Below are positions 27,201 through 34,846 of a stretch of 64,000 nucleotides of DNA, one piece after another. Below the pieces are notes generated by a model. That model was not told where the DNA came from, did no database searches, and saw nothing but the letters and a program-made list of their open reading frames with translations. Positions within the stretch are counted from its first letter, which is position 1; each line of letters begins with the position of its first letter. The DNA is from Actinoplanes sp. N902-109. Its GTDB lineage: Bacteria; Actinomycetota; Actinomycetes; Mycobacteriales; Micromonosporaceae. The stretch covers positions 435,501-499,500 of the forward strand of contig NC_021191.1 in NCBI RefSeq assembly GCF_000389965.1, in the 5' to 3' direction. Position numbers and translations under genes: made by a program.

Positions 27201-27859
27201 ATCCGGCGTGGGCGTTCGTGGTCAACCCGGGCTCGGTGATCGGTGCCAAGTACCCCGGGCAGCAGGTGGTCGCGCTGGCCAGTTGGGCCGCCGAGGCCGG
27301 GCTGGGTGCCGACTCCGACGACATCGTCGCCGAGGGGTCCGCGCCGGAGGCGGAGGGTGAGACCGACGCCCTGCCGACCATGATGCAGAAGACCGTTCCG
27401 CCGGAGCAGGTCGACTTCTATCTGGAGCGCGGGTACGACCGGGTGGCCGGCTTCGTGCACCGGTCCGCCGAGGTCGAGCATCTGCGCACCCCGGCGGAGC
27501 TGTTCGCGGCGCTCGGGCTGGTCTACGACGGCTCGCCCTATCAGGCCGACGCCAAGGAAACCTTCCTGCTCCGCTGGCCGGCTTTCCGGCCCAGTCTCTA
27601 CCGGATCCCGTACGGCGGACAGAACGAGCAAGCATTGCGGGCCATGGACGGCTGGGTCATCGAACGGGCACCCTTCCGTGGCAACGGGTTCGCGCCCGGT
27701 GCGGGCCGGGACGTGATCGCCGAGTTCAAGGTGGACAGCGTACGGCTGCCGAGCGGCGCCCAGCTGTGGCGCATCGACGCGGACGGTGCCGAGCGGATCA
27801 TGGCCGTGTTCGACAGTGACGCTCCGGCGTGGCGCAAGGTGGGGGAGCAAGATGCGTGA
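24203..27859 (+). CDS. Two-domain SseB-like protein with long FG/AQ-repeat low-complexity linker
   Basis: This 1218-residue protein is in the neighbourhood of type VII secretion genes. An SseB-like domain at residues 1-130 (ending LEWWLAVNPGLPIEGYLPAW) and a second one at about 902-1035 (with WAFVVNPGSVIGAKYPGQQV) share the VNPG signature. A further folded C-terminal domain covers about 1065-1218. Between the SseB domains lie about 750 residues of low complexity: a Gly/Ala zone with FG dipeptides (about 240-395), six GQGVG repeats (about 480-510), an AQ-rich zone with a 10-residue period (about 523-660), then a Pro-rich spacer. GTG 24203 is chosen over GTG 24197 because it is correctly spaced from the ribosome site. 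No signal peptide or membrane helix is seen, so it is probably cytosolic. Function unknown. Confidence 0.85.
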   Translation: MTEWEPATDAEVAMRNALRTDDQESYFRILAGVDLLLPVTADALAGLEPLGWGTWSTGGRTHVLAFSSPAALQACLADYTGSARRVAFQELADTWPNLEWWLAVNPGLPIEGYLPAWFVAQLSRGDLRLPTRGPGRDDAANSRIPDLQAAARAASEAAAQNYANANSGGPAPVSGSPAGMGAAAYAPGDQPPGGGYGSGAPDGFEAAASAGSGQQAGGYGGDQQAGSYGDAGGHGAAGQSAAAAFGSPGGSGGAAAAFGNAGGAAAAFGNAGGAGGTGGTGGAAGGFGGDGSAGAFGGGAGGAAGGFGGGGAAGGSGGVAGGFGGGGAAGGSGGAAGGFGGGGAAGGRGGAAAAFGNAGGAAGAFGNAGSGNAAGAGGAAGAFGGRAAGAFGGGAAGGGAGGSDGAEADAAPSVGPGGLPLRTPGAVLPSGLPSRVPSTPPGLGGGGPVGSFSGFTPAGGGQGGGLGSDDQRSRADSFGGQGVSGQGVGGQGVGGQGVGGQGVGGQGVGGDGGGRGPQSFGSAQDFGAQNRSAQDFGTQNRSAQDFGAQDVGAQGRGAQALGAQNRAAQAYGGQDRVAQEIGQDRGVQENGQARGAQENSAQGRGAQEGSAQARGAQQDSAQGRGAQEGSAQAWGAQEDSAQAWGAQESSAQGRGAQGFGSESSASGDSAGRAAQAFGGAQAFAGDSAARAGRPTGGGFSSSLPGGSALDALASRSGTTAPASSPSALDALGGRGGQPPEGAQPPGLPPLQPLDGPLPTRTPMAQTPPLPSHIAPTAGAGAGETEQAGNLTANGLPRRQVTPPAERPPSMAAAAQALAARGEAGATPGTGTAEVPPTAADPAVTSRLTLPGPATLQTPAPRPAQNIAPPVIPGSGGAGVPAPATRPEVPVGAGGAAFGSRTEEFLPANDTERDLYHASLEHSTDSFLSTLLLATVLVPVAEQSRPGSAPGESGFAFRTEELDGERFLTVFTSRERLGDHFDEPVRTVRVRFVELIGNWPDPAWAFVVNPGSVIGAKYPGQQVVALASWAAEAGLGADSDDIVAEGSAPEAEGETDALPTMMQKTVPPEQVDFYLERGYDRVAGFVHRSAEVEHLRTPAELFAALGLVYDGSPYQADAKETFLLRWPAFRPSLYRIPYGGQNEQALRAMDGWVIERAPFRGNGFAPGAGRDVIAEFKVDSVRLPSGAQLWRIDADGAERIMAVFDSDAPAWRKVGEQDA
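24925..25400 (+). repeat. In-frame FG/GA repeat region, including a 48-bp tandem repeat
   Basis: Coding repeats inside the SseB-like gene. A 48-bp unit recurs at 25121, 25169 and 25217, encoding GGFGGGGAAGGSGG-like blocks. Shorter AFGNAGG blocks recur around them. All are in frame, so copy-number change would alter only the linker length. Confidence 0.85.
25638..25730 (+). repeat. 15-bp tandem repeat encoding GQGVG
   Basis: Six 15-bp units of the form GGTGGCCAGGGCGTC, nearly identical, encode six GQGVG pentapeptides in the linker of the SseB-like protein. Confidence 0.9.
25981..26178 (+). repeat. 30-bp tandem repeat encoding an AQ-rich decapeptide
   Basis: About six and a half units with an exact 30-bp period (for example GTGGCGCGCAAGAAGGCAGT) encode RGAQEGSAQA-like decapeptides. 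A degenerate version extends upstream to about 25770. Confidence 0.9.
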
Positions 27860-28214
27860 CGGGTACGTCGTGACGTGGCGTGGCCGGGAGTACGACGCCT
27901 CACCCGACGGCGAGAACGTGCGGATCTACGCCCCCGAGCCCGGCGAGGGCTTCGACGAGGTGCGCCCGGGCCGCTACGTCCGGGTGCTGAGCCCCGACGA
28001 GTTCACCGACCTGACGTACGTCCGCACCACCTGCTCGTGGCGCGGTCAGCCGTTCATCGTGCTGGCCGAGGCCGACGCCTGGCTGCGCGTCGAGTACACC
28101 GGTGGCCGCGCCCCGGTGGCCGAGGCGCTCGGGCTGGAGGAGTTCGACTTCGGCGTCTACCAGGGCTGGGCGCCGGCGAGCGAGGTCACCGAGCTGTACG
28201 AGCACCGCGTCTGA
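27852..28214 (+). CDS. Conserved-looking orphan coupled to the SseB-like gene
   Basis: This 120-residue soluble protein is rich in beta-prone and acidic segments (pI clearly acidic), with no signal peptide or helix pair. I do not recognise the family. Its ATG lies eight bases inside the upstream gene (stop 27857-27859), so it is translationally coupled and likely works with the SseB-like protein. An open frame reaches upstream to 27786, but that part lies within the previous gene. A small regulator or immunity/chaperone-type partner is possible but unproven. Confidence 0.75.
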   Translation: MRDGYVVTWRGREYDASPDGENVRIYAPEPGEGFDEVRPGRYVRVLSPDEFTDLTYVRTTCSWRGQPFIVLAEADAWLRVEYTGGRAPVAEALGLEEFDFGVYQGWAPASEVTELYEHRV

Positions 28215-28237
28215 CCGCACCGAGCGGGACTGGTCAC

Positions 28238-29158
28238 TCAACTCTTGAACCAGCGCAGGATCTCGCCGGTCACCACGTCGGGCGCCTCCTGGTGGAGGAA
28301 GTGGCCGGTGTTGTCGATCAGGCGCCACTCGTAGGGTGCGATCACGTAGCGCCCCGAACCCTGCGCCGTGCGCGGCAGCGTGGCGGTGTCCAGCGCGCCG
28401 TGTATCTGTAACGTGGGCGTGACCAGGGGTTTCTGCATCAGCTTGACGAACCGGTAGCCCTGCAGCCGCAGCGCCGAGCGGAACACCCAGCGATAGGCCT
28501 CCAGCGAGCAGAACGCCGCCTGCGGGATCTGGATGGCCTCGCGGCAGCGGGCCGCATATTCCTTGAAGCCGGGGGATTCTCTCCACTCCGGACTGCTCCA
28601 GCGTGCCATCAACTCGCCGACCAGGGCGGCGTCGTCCTTGGTGAGCACGTGCTCGTAGCGCGGCACCTGGAACTTGAGGATCGTGGCGCTGGCCGACAGC
28701 TGACCTCGCGGGTCGGCGAACAGGGCCGCGCGCAGCCGGAGCGGATGGGCCGCACCGAGCACCACCAGCCGGCTCACCATCTTGGGGTGGAAGGCAGCGG
28801 CGGCCCAGCCGATCATGCCGCCCGCGCCGGCGCCGACGATCATGGCGGAGCGTTCGCCGAGGGCGCGGATGAGGCCGGTCACGTCGGCGGCCATGGTGTA
28901 GCCGTCGTAGCCGCGGGGTGGTTTGTCGCTGGCGCCGTAGCCGCGCAGGTCCATCGCGACGGCCCGGAAGCCGGCGTCGGCGATCCGGGGCAGCACGTCG
29001 TGCCATGCCCACCAGAACTCGGGGAAGCCGTGCAGGAGAAGCACCAGCGGCCCGGTGCCGGCCTCGACGACATGGAACCGGCTGCCGTTGGCGCCGACGA
29101 AACGGTGGGTCCAGGGGCCCTCCGTCAGCACGGCTGACTCGTCCGGCTGCGAACTCAT
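28238..29158 (-). CDS. Alpha/beta-hydrolase fold protein, epoxide-hydrolase-like, nucleophile missing
   Basis: This 306-residue protein has the epoxide hydrolase/dehalogenase layout: the oxyanion motif HGFPEFWWAW (43-52), the strand MDLRGYGASDKP (69-80), and a C-terminal acid (GALDTA) and histidine (NTGHFLHQEAPD). The nucleophile elbow, normally G-x-D/S-x-G-G as in VGHDWGG, reads VGAGAGG at 108-114, so residue 111 is Gly instead of Asp or Ser. The protein may be a non-catalytic relative or use a different chemistry. It is on the minus strand, convergent with the SseB unit and 24 bases from it. Confidence 0.85.
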   Translation of the reverse strand: MSSQPDESAVLTEGPWTHRFVGANGSRFHVVEAGTGPLVLLLHGFPEFWWAWHDVLPRIADAGFRAVAMDLRGYGASDKPPRGYDGYTMAADVTGLIRALGERSAMIVGAGAGGMIGWAAAAFHPKMVSRLVVLGAAHPLRLRAALFADPRGQLSASATILKFQVPRYEHVLTKDDAALVGELMARWSSPEWRESPGFKEYAARCREAIQIPQAAFCSLEAYRWVFRSALRLQGYRFVKLMQKPLVTPTLQIHGALDTATLPRTAQGSGRYVIAPYEWRLIDNTGHFLHQEAPDVVTGEILRWFKS

Positions 29159-29201
29159 GCGAATCAGCGTACGGGCAGCAGGCTCGCTCCGGACATAACG
29201 G

Positions 29202-29624
29202 TTACGAGACGTGTTGCACGGCGGTCATCTGCATGGGGGTGCCCTCGCCGCAGTCGATGCGCAGCTTCGACGGGGTGACGCGAACCCGCACGTGGTCACC
29301 CTTCGTCAGGGTCTGGCCCGCGTCCGAGTACATCGCGTACGGAAACCCGTCCATGTCGAGCAGCCCGTAGCAGGGCCCACTGCCACCCCGCACGATGTAA
29401 CCCTCGGTCCAGCCGGGGCTCTGCAGGATGTCGGTGGGGGTCTTGGGTACGCCGCTGGGGATGGGCCGGACCGGGATCGAGCGCGCCGGGCCGGGCTGGG
29501 CGGACTGGACCGTCGTCGTTGCGGTTCCGGGGGCGGGCTCGGCGGTGGGGGAGGCTGCCGGGGAGGCGCACCCCGACACTGCTGCTGTGGTCAGGAGCGC
29601 TGCTGCGACCGTACGGAAGAACAT
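29202..29624 (-). CDS. Small secreted lipoprotein
   Basis: This 140-residue protein has a short signal peptide and the lipobox AVSGC near residues 15-19, so it is predicted to be acylated and anchored outside the membrane. A Thr/Pro/Ala-rich spacer (to about residue 55) leads to a compact C-terminal domain with two cysteines (GPCYGLL and IDCGEG) that could form a disulfide. I do not recognise the domain. It lies downstream of a terminator, so it is likely its own unit. Confidence 0.75.
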   Translation of the reverse strand: MFFRTVAAALLTTAAVSGCASPAASPTAEPAPGTATTTVQSAQPGPARSIPVRPIPSGVPKTPTDILQSPGWTEGYIVRGGSGPCYGLLDMDGFPYAMYSDAGQTLTKGDHVRVRVTPSKLRIDCGEGTPMQMTAVQHVS

Positions 29625-29669
29625 GCGGGATCAGACTCCGCGGCGGCACCGGAGGTTCCCGGAAAAAGG

Positions 29670-29701
29670 GCGACGCCCGGAGGTGAACCTCCGGGCGTCG
29701 C
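29670..29701 (-). terminator. Terminator of the first M6 metalloprotease gene
   Basis: A perfect 14-bp stem (GCGACGCCCGGAGG and complement) with loop TGAA, followed on the minus strand by CCTTTTT. It is also flanked by A-rich sequence on the other side, so it could act in both directions. Confidence 0.9.
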
Positions 29702-29718
29702 GAAAAACCGAACGAGGA

Positions 29719-32103
29719 TCAGGAAATCTTGATCTTCATCGAGGTGCCGTCCTGGTCGGCGACCTTGATCTTGACCCCGACTGCCGGGAGCTTGACGCCC
29801 GCCCACGGGGCAACCTCGCCGTAGAAGTACTTGTCGGTGTCGTCGAACGTCTTGTTGCCCGACTGGCCGCGGATGTAGCTGGCCTTGCCGTTGATGTGCA
29901 GCGTGAAGGAGTCAGCCTTCTCGCGGCTGAACGGCGCGTCGTACATCTGGATCCGGTTGCGCCACGGCAGGCCCTCGAGGTTGTACATCGGCTCCGGGTG
30001 CGAGTCGATGATCAGGTTGAGGCCCTGACCGGGGTGGACGTTGATGTTGTTGTCCGCCTGCGAGGTGTCCCAGTACGAGATCAGCAGACCCGTCTGGTAC
30101 GCGAAGTGCTCGACCCAGTCCGGCCGGTCCGGGAAACCGAAGTTGTACGGGCCGGTCTTGAGGTACTGGTCGTACGACACGTAGCTGCGGTTGCCCGCGA
30201 TGTAGAAGTTGTCGTACGCCTGCGAGGTCGAGGAGCCGACGACGCTGAAGCCCTTGGCGGTCCAGGCCGGGGTGCCCTCGGCGCCGTCGACCGAGGTCGC
30301 GGTGCCGTTCACCGTGACGGTGAGGTCGTCGCCGAAGAAGCCGCCCGCGGAGACGCCACCGTCGGTCAGGTAGTGCAGGCGGACCTGCACCTTCTTGCCG
30401 GCGTAGGCGTTCAGCGGGATGTGGAAGTTCTGCCACGCGCCGTTGCTCGAGCCGTCCAGCGCCGGGCGGCCGGGCTGGCCACCGTCGGTGCCGATGGGCT
30501 GGCCGTCGACGGTGCCGTCAACCGCGGTCCACGTGGTGCCGCCGTCGGCCGAGACCTCGAAGTAGAGGTAGTCGTAGCCCTCTTCGATGCTGTAGCGGCC
30601 CTTGAGGTCGAGCGACGCCGTGGTGGCACCGGTCAGGTCAACGGCCTTGGTCAGCGTGGTGTTGAGGCCGTCCGCGTTGCCGGAGAACCACTGCTTGCTG
30701 CCGGCGAACGGGGCGCCGAGGTCGGTGGTCACCTGCTTGTCGGGCAGCACGACGACCGCGGCCTGGGCCTTGGCGGTGTTGTACTCCTGCGGGCCGAGCT
30801 CGATGGTCTTCTTCTGACCCGCGACGACGGTCTCGTAGTCGAGCCAGCCGAGCTGCAGCTTCTGCCACGCGCCGATGTCACCGGGGCGCGAGCCGAGGGG
30901 CTCGTCCGCGCCGTTCAGCCGGCTCTGGGCCATCAGGGTCCAGTACTCGGGGTTGGCGTTGGTGCCACCGCTGGTGTCGTAGTCGTCCGGCAGGCCGAGG
31001 TCGTGGCCGTACTCGTGGGCGAAGACGCTCACGCCGCCGTTCTCCGGCTGCATCGTGTAGTCGGAGATCCAGATGCCGGTGTTGCCGATCTGCTGGCCGC
31101 CGTACTTGTTGTAGGACGGGCCAGTCACGCCGACGTTGTTGAGGTAGGCGTTCCAGCGGTGCGCCCAGATCGCGTCCTCACCCTGCTGCGGGTCGCCGTC
31201 GGACTCGTCGCCGCCGGCGTGGACGATCTGGAAGTGGTCGATGTAGCCGTCCGGCTCGTTGAAGTTGCCGTCGCCGTCGTAGTCGTTGCGGTCCCACTGG
31301 TCGAACTGCTTGACCTCGTCGGCGATCTGCGCGTCGGTGCGACCGGCGGCCTTGCGCTCGGCGACCCACTTGTTCACCGCGTCGGTGATGAGCGCCCAGG
31401 CGTTGGTGTCGGTGCAGAGGCCGTTGATGTCGCAGTTACGACCGTACCGGGCCTCGTTGTAGGGCACCTTCACCCAGTCCGAGACCTCGCCCTCGACGCT
31501 GTAGCGCCCGGAGGACTGGGTCTCGTAGTACTTCTTCAGCGAGTTGGAGTCGGCGCCGTCACCGAAGTACAGCTCCTGGTAGTGCTGCTTGCTGTAATCC
31601 GCCTGCCAGACCGTGGTGTTGTCCTTGGTGCGGTCGGGCGCGGGGATCGAGTTGTGCAGCGGGCCCTCGAACGTGGTCGGACCCGCCGTGGCCGGGTCGC
31701 TGTCGACGTCCGGGTAGTTCGGGTGCCGCTGGTTACCGAACTCCGCCAGGATGACGAAGATTTTATCCGTACGCTCGTTGTCGAGCTCGACGTACTGGTC
31801 CTGGCCGGACGCGGCGACCGTACGGTCGGCAAAGCCGCCGCCCGTCGTCTTGCCGACCTTCGCAACGGTGCTGCCGTTCCGCTCCTGCGTCTTGATCTTT
31901 CCGGTCAGGACGCCCTGGACGGCCTCCTGGCGCAGCTCGCGGCGCTTGTCCTCAAGGGGGTTGGGGAGGTCGTCCTTCTTCGGCGCCTTGTTGGCGACCG
32001 CGGCCGGCTCCACCGGAGGCGCCGCCTGGGCCACGGTCGGGAGCGAGATCCCGACAGCGCTGACCACGGCGGCGCCGAGTAGTCCCGCGACTACTTTGCG
32101 CAC
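29719..32103 (-). CDS. Secreted M6-family (immune inhibitor A type) metalloprotease
   Basis: This 794-residue secreted zinc protease has a signal peptide (MRKVVAGLLGAAVVSAVG... ending VAQA-AP). A pro-region precedes the catalytic domain, where HEYGH (363-367) supplies zinc ligands and the general base, followed by DLGLPDDYD. A Ca-binding-type loop DYDGDGNFNEPDG lies at about 274-286. The C-terminal half carries beta-rich domains. The GTG at 32103 has GGAGG eight bases upstream. InhA proteases of this family degrade host or matrix proteins in Bacillus; here the substrate is unknown. It is a tandem paralogue of the next gene, each with its own terminator. Confidence 0.92.
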   Translation of the reverse strand: MRKVVAGLLGAAVVSAVGISLPTVAQAAPPVEPAAVANKAPKKDDLPNPLEDKRRELRQEAVQGVLTGKIKTQERNGSTVAKVGKTTGGGFADRTVAASGQDQYVELDNERTDKIFVILAEFGNQRHPNYPDVDSDPATAGPTTFEGPLHNSIPAPDRTKDNTTVWQADYSKQHYQELYFGDGADSNSLKKYYETQSSGRYSVEGEVSDWVKVPYNEARYGRNCDINGLCTDTNAWALITDAVNKWVAERKAAGRTDAQIADEVKQFDQWDRNDYDGDGNFNEPDGYIDHFQIVHAGGDESDGDPQQGEDAIWAHRWNAYLNNVGVTGPSYNKYGGQQIGNTGIWISDYTMQPENGGVSVFAHEYGHDLGLPDDYDTSGGTNANPEYWTLMAQSRLNGADEPLGSRPGDIGAWQKLQLGWLDYETVVAGQKKTIELGPQEYNTAKAQAAVVVLPDKQVTTDLGAPFAGSKQWFSGNADGLNTTLTKAVDLTGATTASLDLKGRYSIEEGYDYLYFEVSADGGTTWTAVDGTVDGQPIGTDGGQPGRPALDGSSNGAWQNFHIPLNAYAGKKVQVRLHYLTDGGVSAGGFFGDDLTVTVNGTATSVDGAEGTPAWTAKGFSVVGSSTSQAYDNFYIAGNRSYVSYDQYLKTGPYNFGFPDRPDWVEHFAYQTGLLISYWDTSQADNNINVHPGQGLNLIIDSHPEPMYNLEGLPWRNRIQMYDAPFSREKADSFTLHINGKASYIRGQSGNKTFDDTDKYFYGEVAPWAGVKLPAVGVKIKVADQDGTSMKIKIS

Positions 32104-32256
32104 TACGTACCTCCGTCGACGTGCCCGAACCCGCTGGGGGTGCAGCGGCTCGGCATGCAGAGGTCCCGTGTTCGGGACCCAGGTGAACGTATGTAAAAAA
32201 AGCGATGTGTGGAAGTGGTGCCAGGAGATTAATCAAGATCTTTACCAGCGTGAAAA

Positions 32257-32287
32257 GGGCGGCACCGGGAAAAACCCGGCGCCGCCC
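32257..32287 (-). terminator. Terminator of the second M6 metalloprotease gene
   Basis: A 13-bp stem with one mismatch (GGGCGGCACCGGG / CCCGGCGCCGCCC) and loop AAAAA, followed on the minus strand by CTTTTC. Confidence 0.85.
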
Positions 32288-32302
32288 CGAAATCCTGGAC
32301 GG

Positions 32303-34669
32303 TCAGCTGAGCGAGATCTTGGCTGAGGTGCCGGTCTGCTCGACGACCTTGATCTTCACGCCGGTGGCGGGCAGCTTGACCCCGGCGCTCGGCAGCTCGT
32401 CGTAGAAGTACTTCTGGGTGTCATCGAACACCGGCTGCGCGGCCTGGCCCCGGACATAGCTGGCCTTGTCGTTGATGTGCAGGGTGAACGAATCGGCCTT
32501 CTTCAGCCCGAACGGTGCATCGTAGATCTGCACCCGGGCCCGCCACGGCAGACCCTCCAGGTTGTAGAACGGCTCCGGGTGGGCGTCGATGTACAGGTTG
32601 CGGCCCGTGCCCGGGTGCGTGCTGACGTTGTTGTCCGGCACCGAGGTGTCCCAGTACGAGATCAGCACGCCGGTCTGGTACGGGAAGTGGTCCACATAGT
32701 CCGGCTTCGAGGGGTACCCGAAGAAGTACGGACCGGTCTTGAGGTACTGGTCGTACGACACGTACGAACGGTTGCCCACGATGTAGAAGTTGTCGAACGC
32801 GGCGGTCGTCGAGGAGCCGACGGCGGTGAAGCCGTTCAGGGTCCACGTGCTGGCCGCCTCGGCGCCGTCGGTGGAGAGGGCGGTGCCGTCCGCGGTGATC
32901 GTCAGGTTGTCGCCGAAGAAACCGCCCTCGGAGACGCCACCGTCGGTCAGGTAGTGCAGGCGGAGCGAGATCTTCTTGCCCGCGTACGCGTCGAGCGGCA
33001 CCGCGATGTCCGCCCAGGCGCCACCGGTGCTGCCGGTCAGGGCCGGGTCACCGCTGCCGTTCTTCGGGAAGGCGGCGCCGTTGACCGTGCCGTTGAGCCG
33101 GGTCCAGGTCGCCCCGCCGTCCTGCGACGCCTCGAAGTAGAGGTAGTCGTAGTCCTGCTCGATCGCGTAGCGGCCCTTGAGCGTCAGCGCGGCGCTGGTC
33201 TTGCCGGTGAGGTCGACCGCCTTGGTCATCGAGGTGTCGAGGTCGTCGGCGTTGCCGGAGAAGTACTGCTTGGTGCCGGCGAACGGCGCGCCCAGCTGCG
33301 TGGTGACCTGCTTGTCGGGCAGCACGACGACCGCCGCCTGGGCCTTGCTGGAGTTGTACTCCTCCGGACCCAGTTCCAGGGTCTTCTTCTGCCCCTTGAC
33401 CAGCGTCTCGTAGTCGAGCCAGCCCAGCTGCAGCTTGTTCCACGCGCCCATGTCGCCGGGGTGGGTGCCGATGCCCTGGTCACCGGCCGCGCTCAGCCGG
33501 TTCTGCGCCATCAGCGTCCAGTACTCGTTGGGGTTGTCGCCACGCCCGGTGGTGTCGTAGTCGTCCGGCAGCGTCAGGTCGTGGGTGTACTCGTGCGCGA
33601 AGACGCTGAGGCCACCGTTCTCCGGCTGCATCGTGTAGTCGCCGATCCACAGGCCGGTGTCGCCGATCTGGGTGCCGCCGTACAGGTTGTTGGCCGGGCC
33701 GGTGCGGCCGATGTCGCCCGAGCTCACGTACGAGCGGTGGCTCCAGATCGCGTCCTCGCCCTGCTGCGGGTCGCCGTCGGCCTGGTCGCCACCGGCGTGC
33801 ACGATCTGGAAGTGGTCGAGGTAGCCGTCCGGCTCGTTGAAGTCGCCGTCGTGGTCGTAGTCGTAGCGGTCGTGCTGGTCGAACGACTTGAGGTCCGTGA
33901 CGATCTGCGCCTCGGTGCGACCGGCGGCCCGCTGGTCGGCGACCCACTGGTTGGCCGCGTCCCGGACGAGCTGCTGGACGTTGCTGCAGACGTTGCTGCC
34001 GCACAGGTCCCGGCCGTAGCGGGCCTCGTTGTAGCGGACCTTGACCCAGTCGGTGACCTCGCCGTCGACGCTGTAGCGCCCGGAGGACTGGGTCTGCATG
34101 TACGTCTTCAGTGACTCGACGCCGGCGCCCTCACCGAAGTAGAGGTTGCGGTAGTAGTCCGAGCTATAGTCGGACCGCCAGATGGTCGAGTTGTCAACCC
34201 CGCGGTTGGGCTCGGGGATCTTGTTGTGCAGGGGGCCTTCGAACGTGGCCGGCCCCGGGGTGGCCGGGTTGCTGTCCACGTCGGGGTAACTGGGGTGCCG
34301 CTCGTTGCCGAACTCGGCCAGGATCACGAAGATCCGGTCGGTCTTCTCGCGCTCCAGCTCCACGTACTGGTCGACGCTGTCGTCGTTGGCCTTGGCGGCC
34401 AGCCGCTGGGTCTCGCCGACCTTGACCACGGTGCTGCCGTTGCGTTCGAACGGCTTGGCCTTGCCGGTGAGCACGTTGGCGACGGCCTGCTGGCGCAGCG
34501 CCCGAGCCTTGTCGTTGAGCGGGTTGGGGATATCGTCGACCGGCGCCGGGGCGGATTCCGCGGCCGGATTGGGTTCGACAGGCGGTGCGGCGCTGGCCAC
34601 GGCCGGAATGGAGATTCCAACACTGGTGACCACCGCGGCGCCGAGCAGTCCTACGACCACCTTGCGCAC
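32303..34669 (-). CDS. Secreted M6-family metalloprotease, paralogue of the neighbouring gene
   Basis: This 788-residue protein is alignable over its full length with the downstream paralogue: same signal peptide type, same DYDHDGDFNEPDG loop (about 270-282), same C-terminal domains. The zinc site is HEYTH (359-363) followed by DLTLPDDYD. The HExxH ligands are kept, but the two glycines of the usual HEYGHDLGLPD have become threonines. I chose the GTG at 34669 because GGAGG lies seven bases upstream. The longer frame to 34717 adds 16 residues before the signal peptide. Tandem duplication followed by divergence is the simple explanation. Confidence 0.92.
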   Translation of the reverse strand: MRKVVVGLLGAAVVTSVGISIPAVASAAPPVEPNPAAESAPAPVDDIPNPLNDKARALRQQAVANVLTGKAKPFERNGSTVVKVGETQRLAAKANDDSVDQYVELEREKTDRIFVILAEFGNERHPSYPDVDSNPATPGPATFEGPLHNKIPEPNRGVDNSTIWRSDYSSDYYRNLYFGEGAGVESLKTYMQTQSSGRYSVDGEVTDWVKVRYNEARYGRDLCGSNVCSNVQQLVRDAANQWVADQRAAGRTEAQIVTDLKSFDQHDRYDYDHDGDFNEPDGYLDHFQIVHAGGDQADGDPQQGEDAIWSHRSYVSSGDIGRTGPANNLYGGTQIGDTGLWIGDYTMQPENGGLSVFAHEYTHDLTLPDDYDTTGRGDNPNEYWTLMAQNRLSAAGDQGIGTHPGDMGAWNKLQLGWLDYETLVKGQKKTLELGPEEYNSSKAQAAVVVLPDKQVTTQLGAPFAGTKQYFSGNADDLDTSMTKAVDLTGKTSAALTLKGRYAIEQDYDYLYFEASQDGGATWTRLNGTVNGAAFPKNGSGDPALTGSTGGAWADIAVPLDAYAGKKISLRLHYLTDGGVSEGGFFGDNLTITADGTALSTDGAEAASTWTLNGFTAVGSSTTAAFDNFYIVGNRSYVSYDQYLKTGPYFFGYPSKPDYVDHFPYQTGVLISYWDTSVPDNNVSTHPGTGRNLYIDAHPEPFYNLEGLPWRARVQIYDAPFGLKKADSFTLHINDKASYVRGQAAQPVFDDTQKYFYDELPSAGVKLPATGVKIKVVEQTGTSAKISLS

Positions 34670-34799
34670 TGCGTTACCTCCGTTGCTCTCAGTTCCGGGT
34701 CCGGAACTCAGAGGCAACGTATGCAGATACGACGATGTCTAGGAAGACGCCTGCCCAATCGTTCACCGATGGTTATCCGATATGGACCTTGCATAACAT

Positions 34800-34831
34800 C
34801 GACGGCGGTGGAATCGCTTCCACCGCCGTCG
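34800..34831 (-). terminator. Hairpin downstream of the acetyl-CoA synthetase gene
   Basis: A perfect 14-bp stem (CGACGGCGGTGGAA and complement) with loop TCGC, 16 bases after the stop codon. It has no T run on the minus strand. Confidence 0.75.
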
Positions 34832-34846
34832 GCGTCGTTTGCTTGA

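Noticed and set aside
24728..27850. Long minus-strand open frame (1040 codons) across the SseB-like gene
   Set aside because: High GC makes several frames open over repeats. The plus-strand frame has the SseB-like domains, a ribosome site and coupled neighbours, whereas this frame is low complexity with Arg/Ala-rich stretches.
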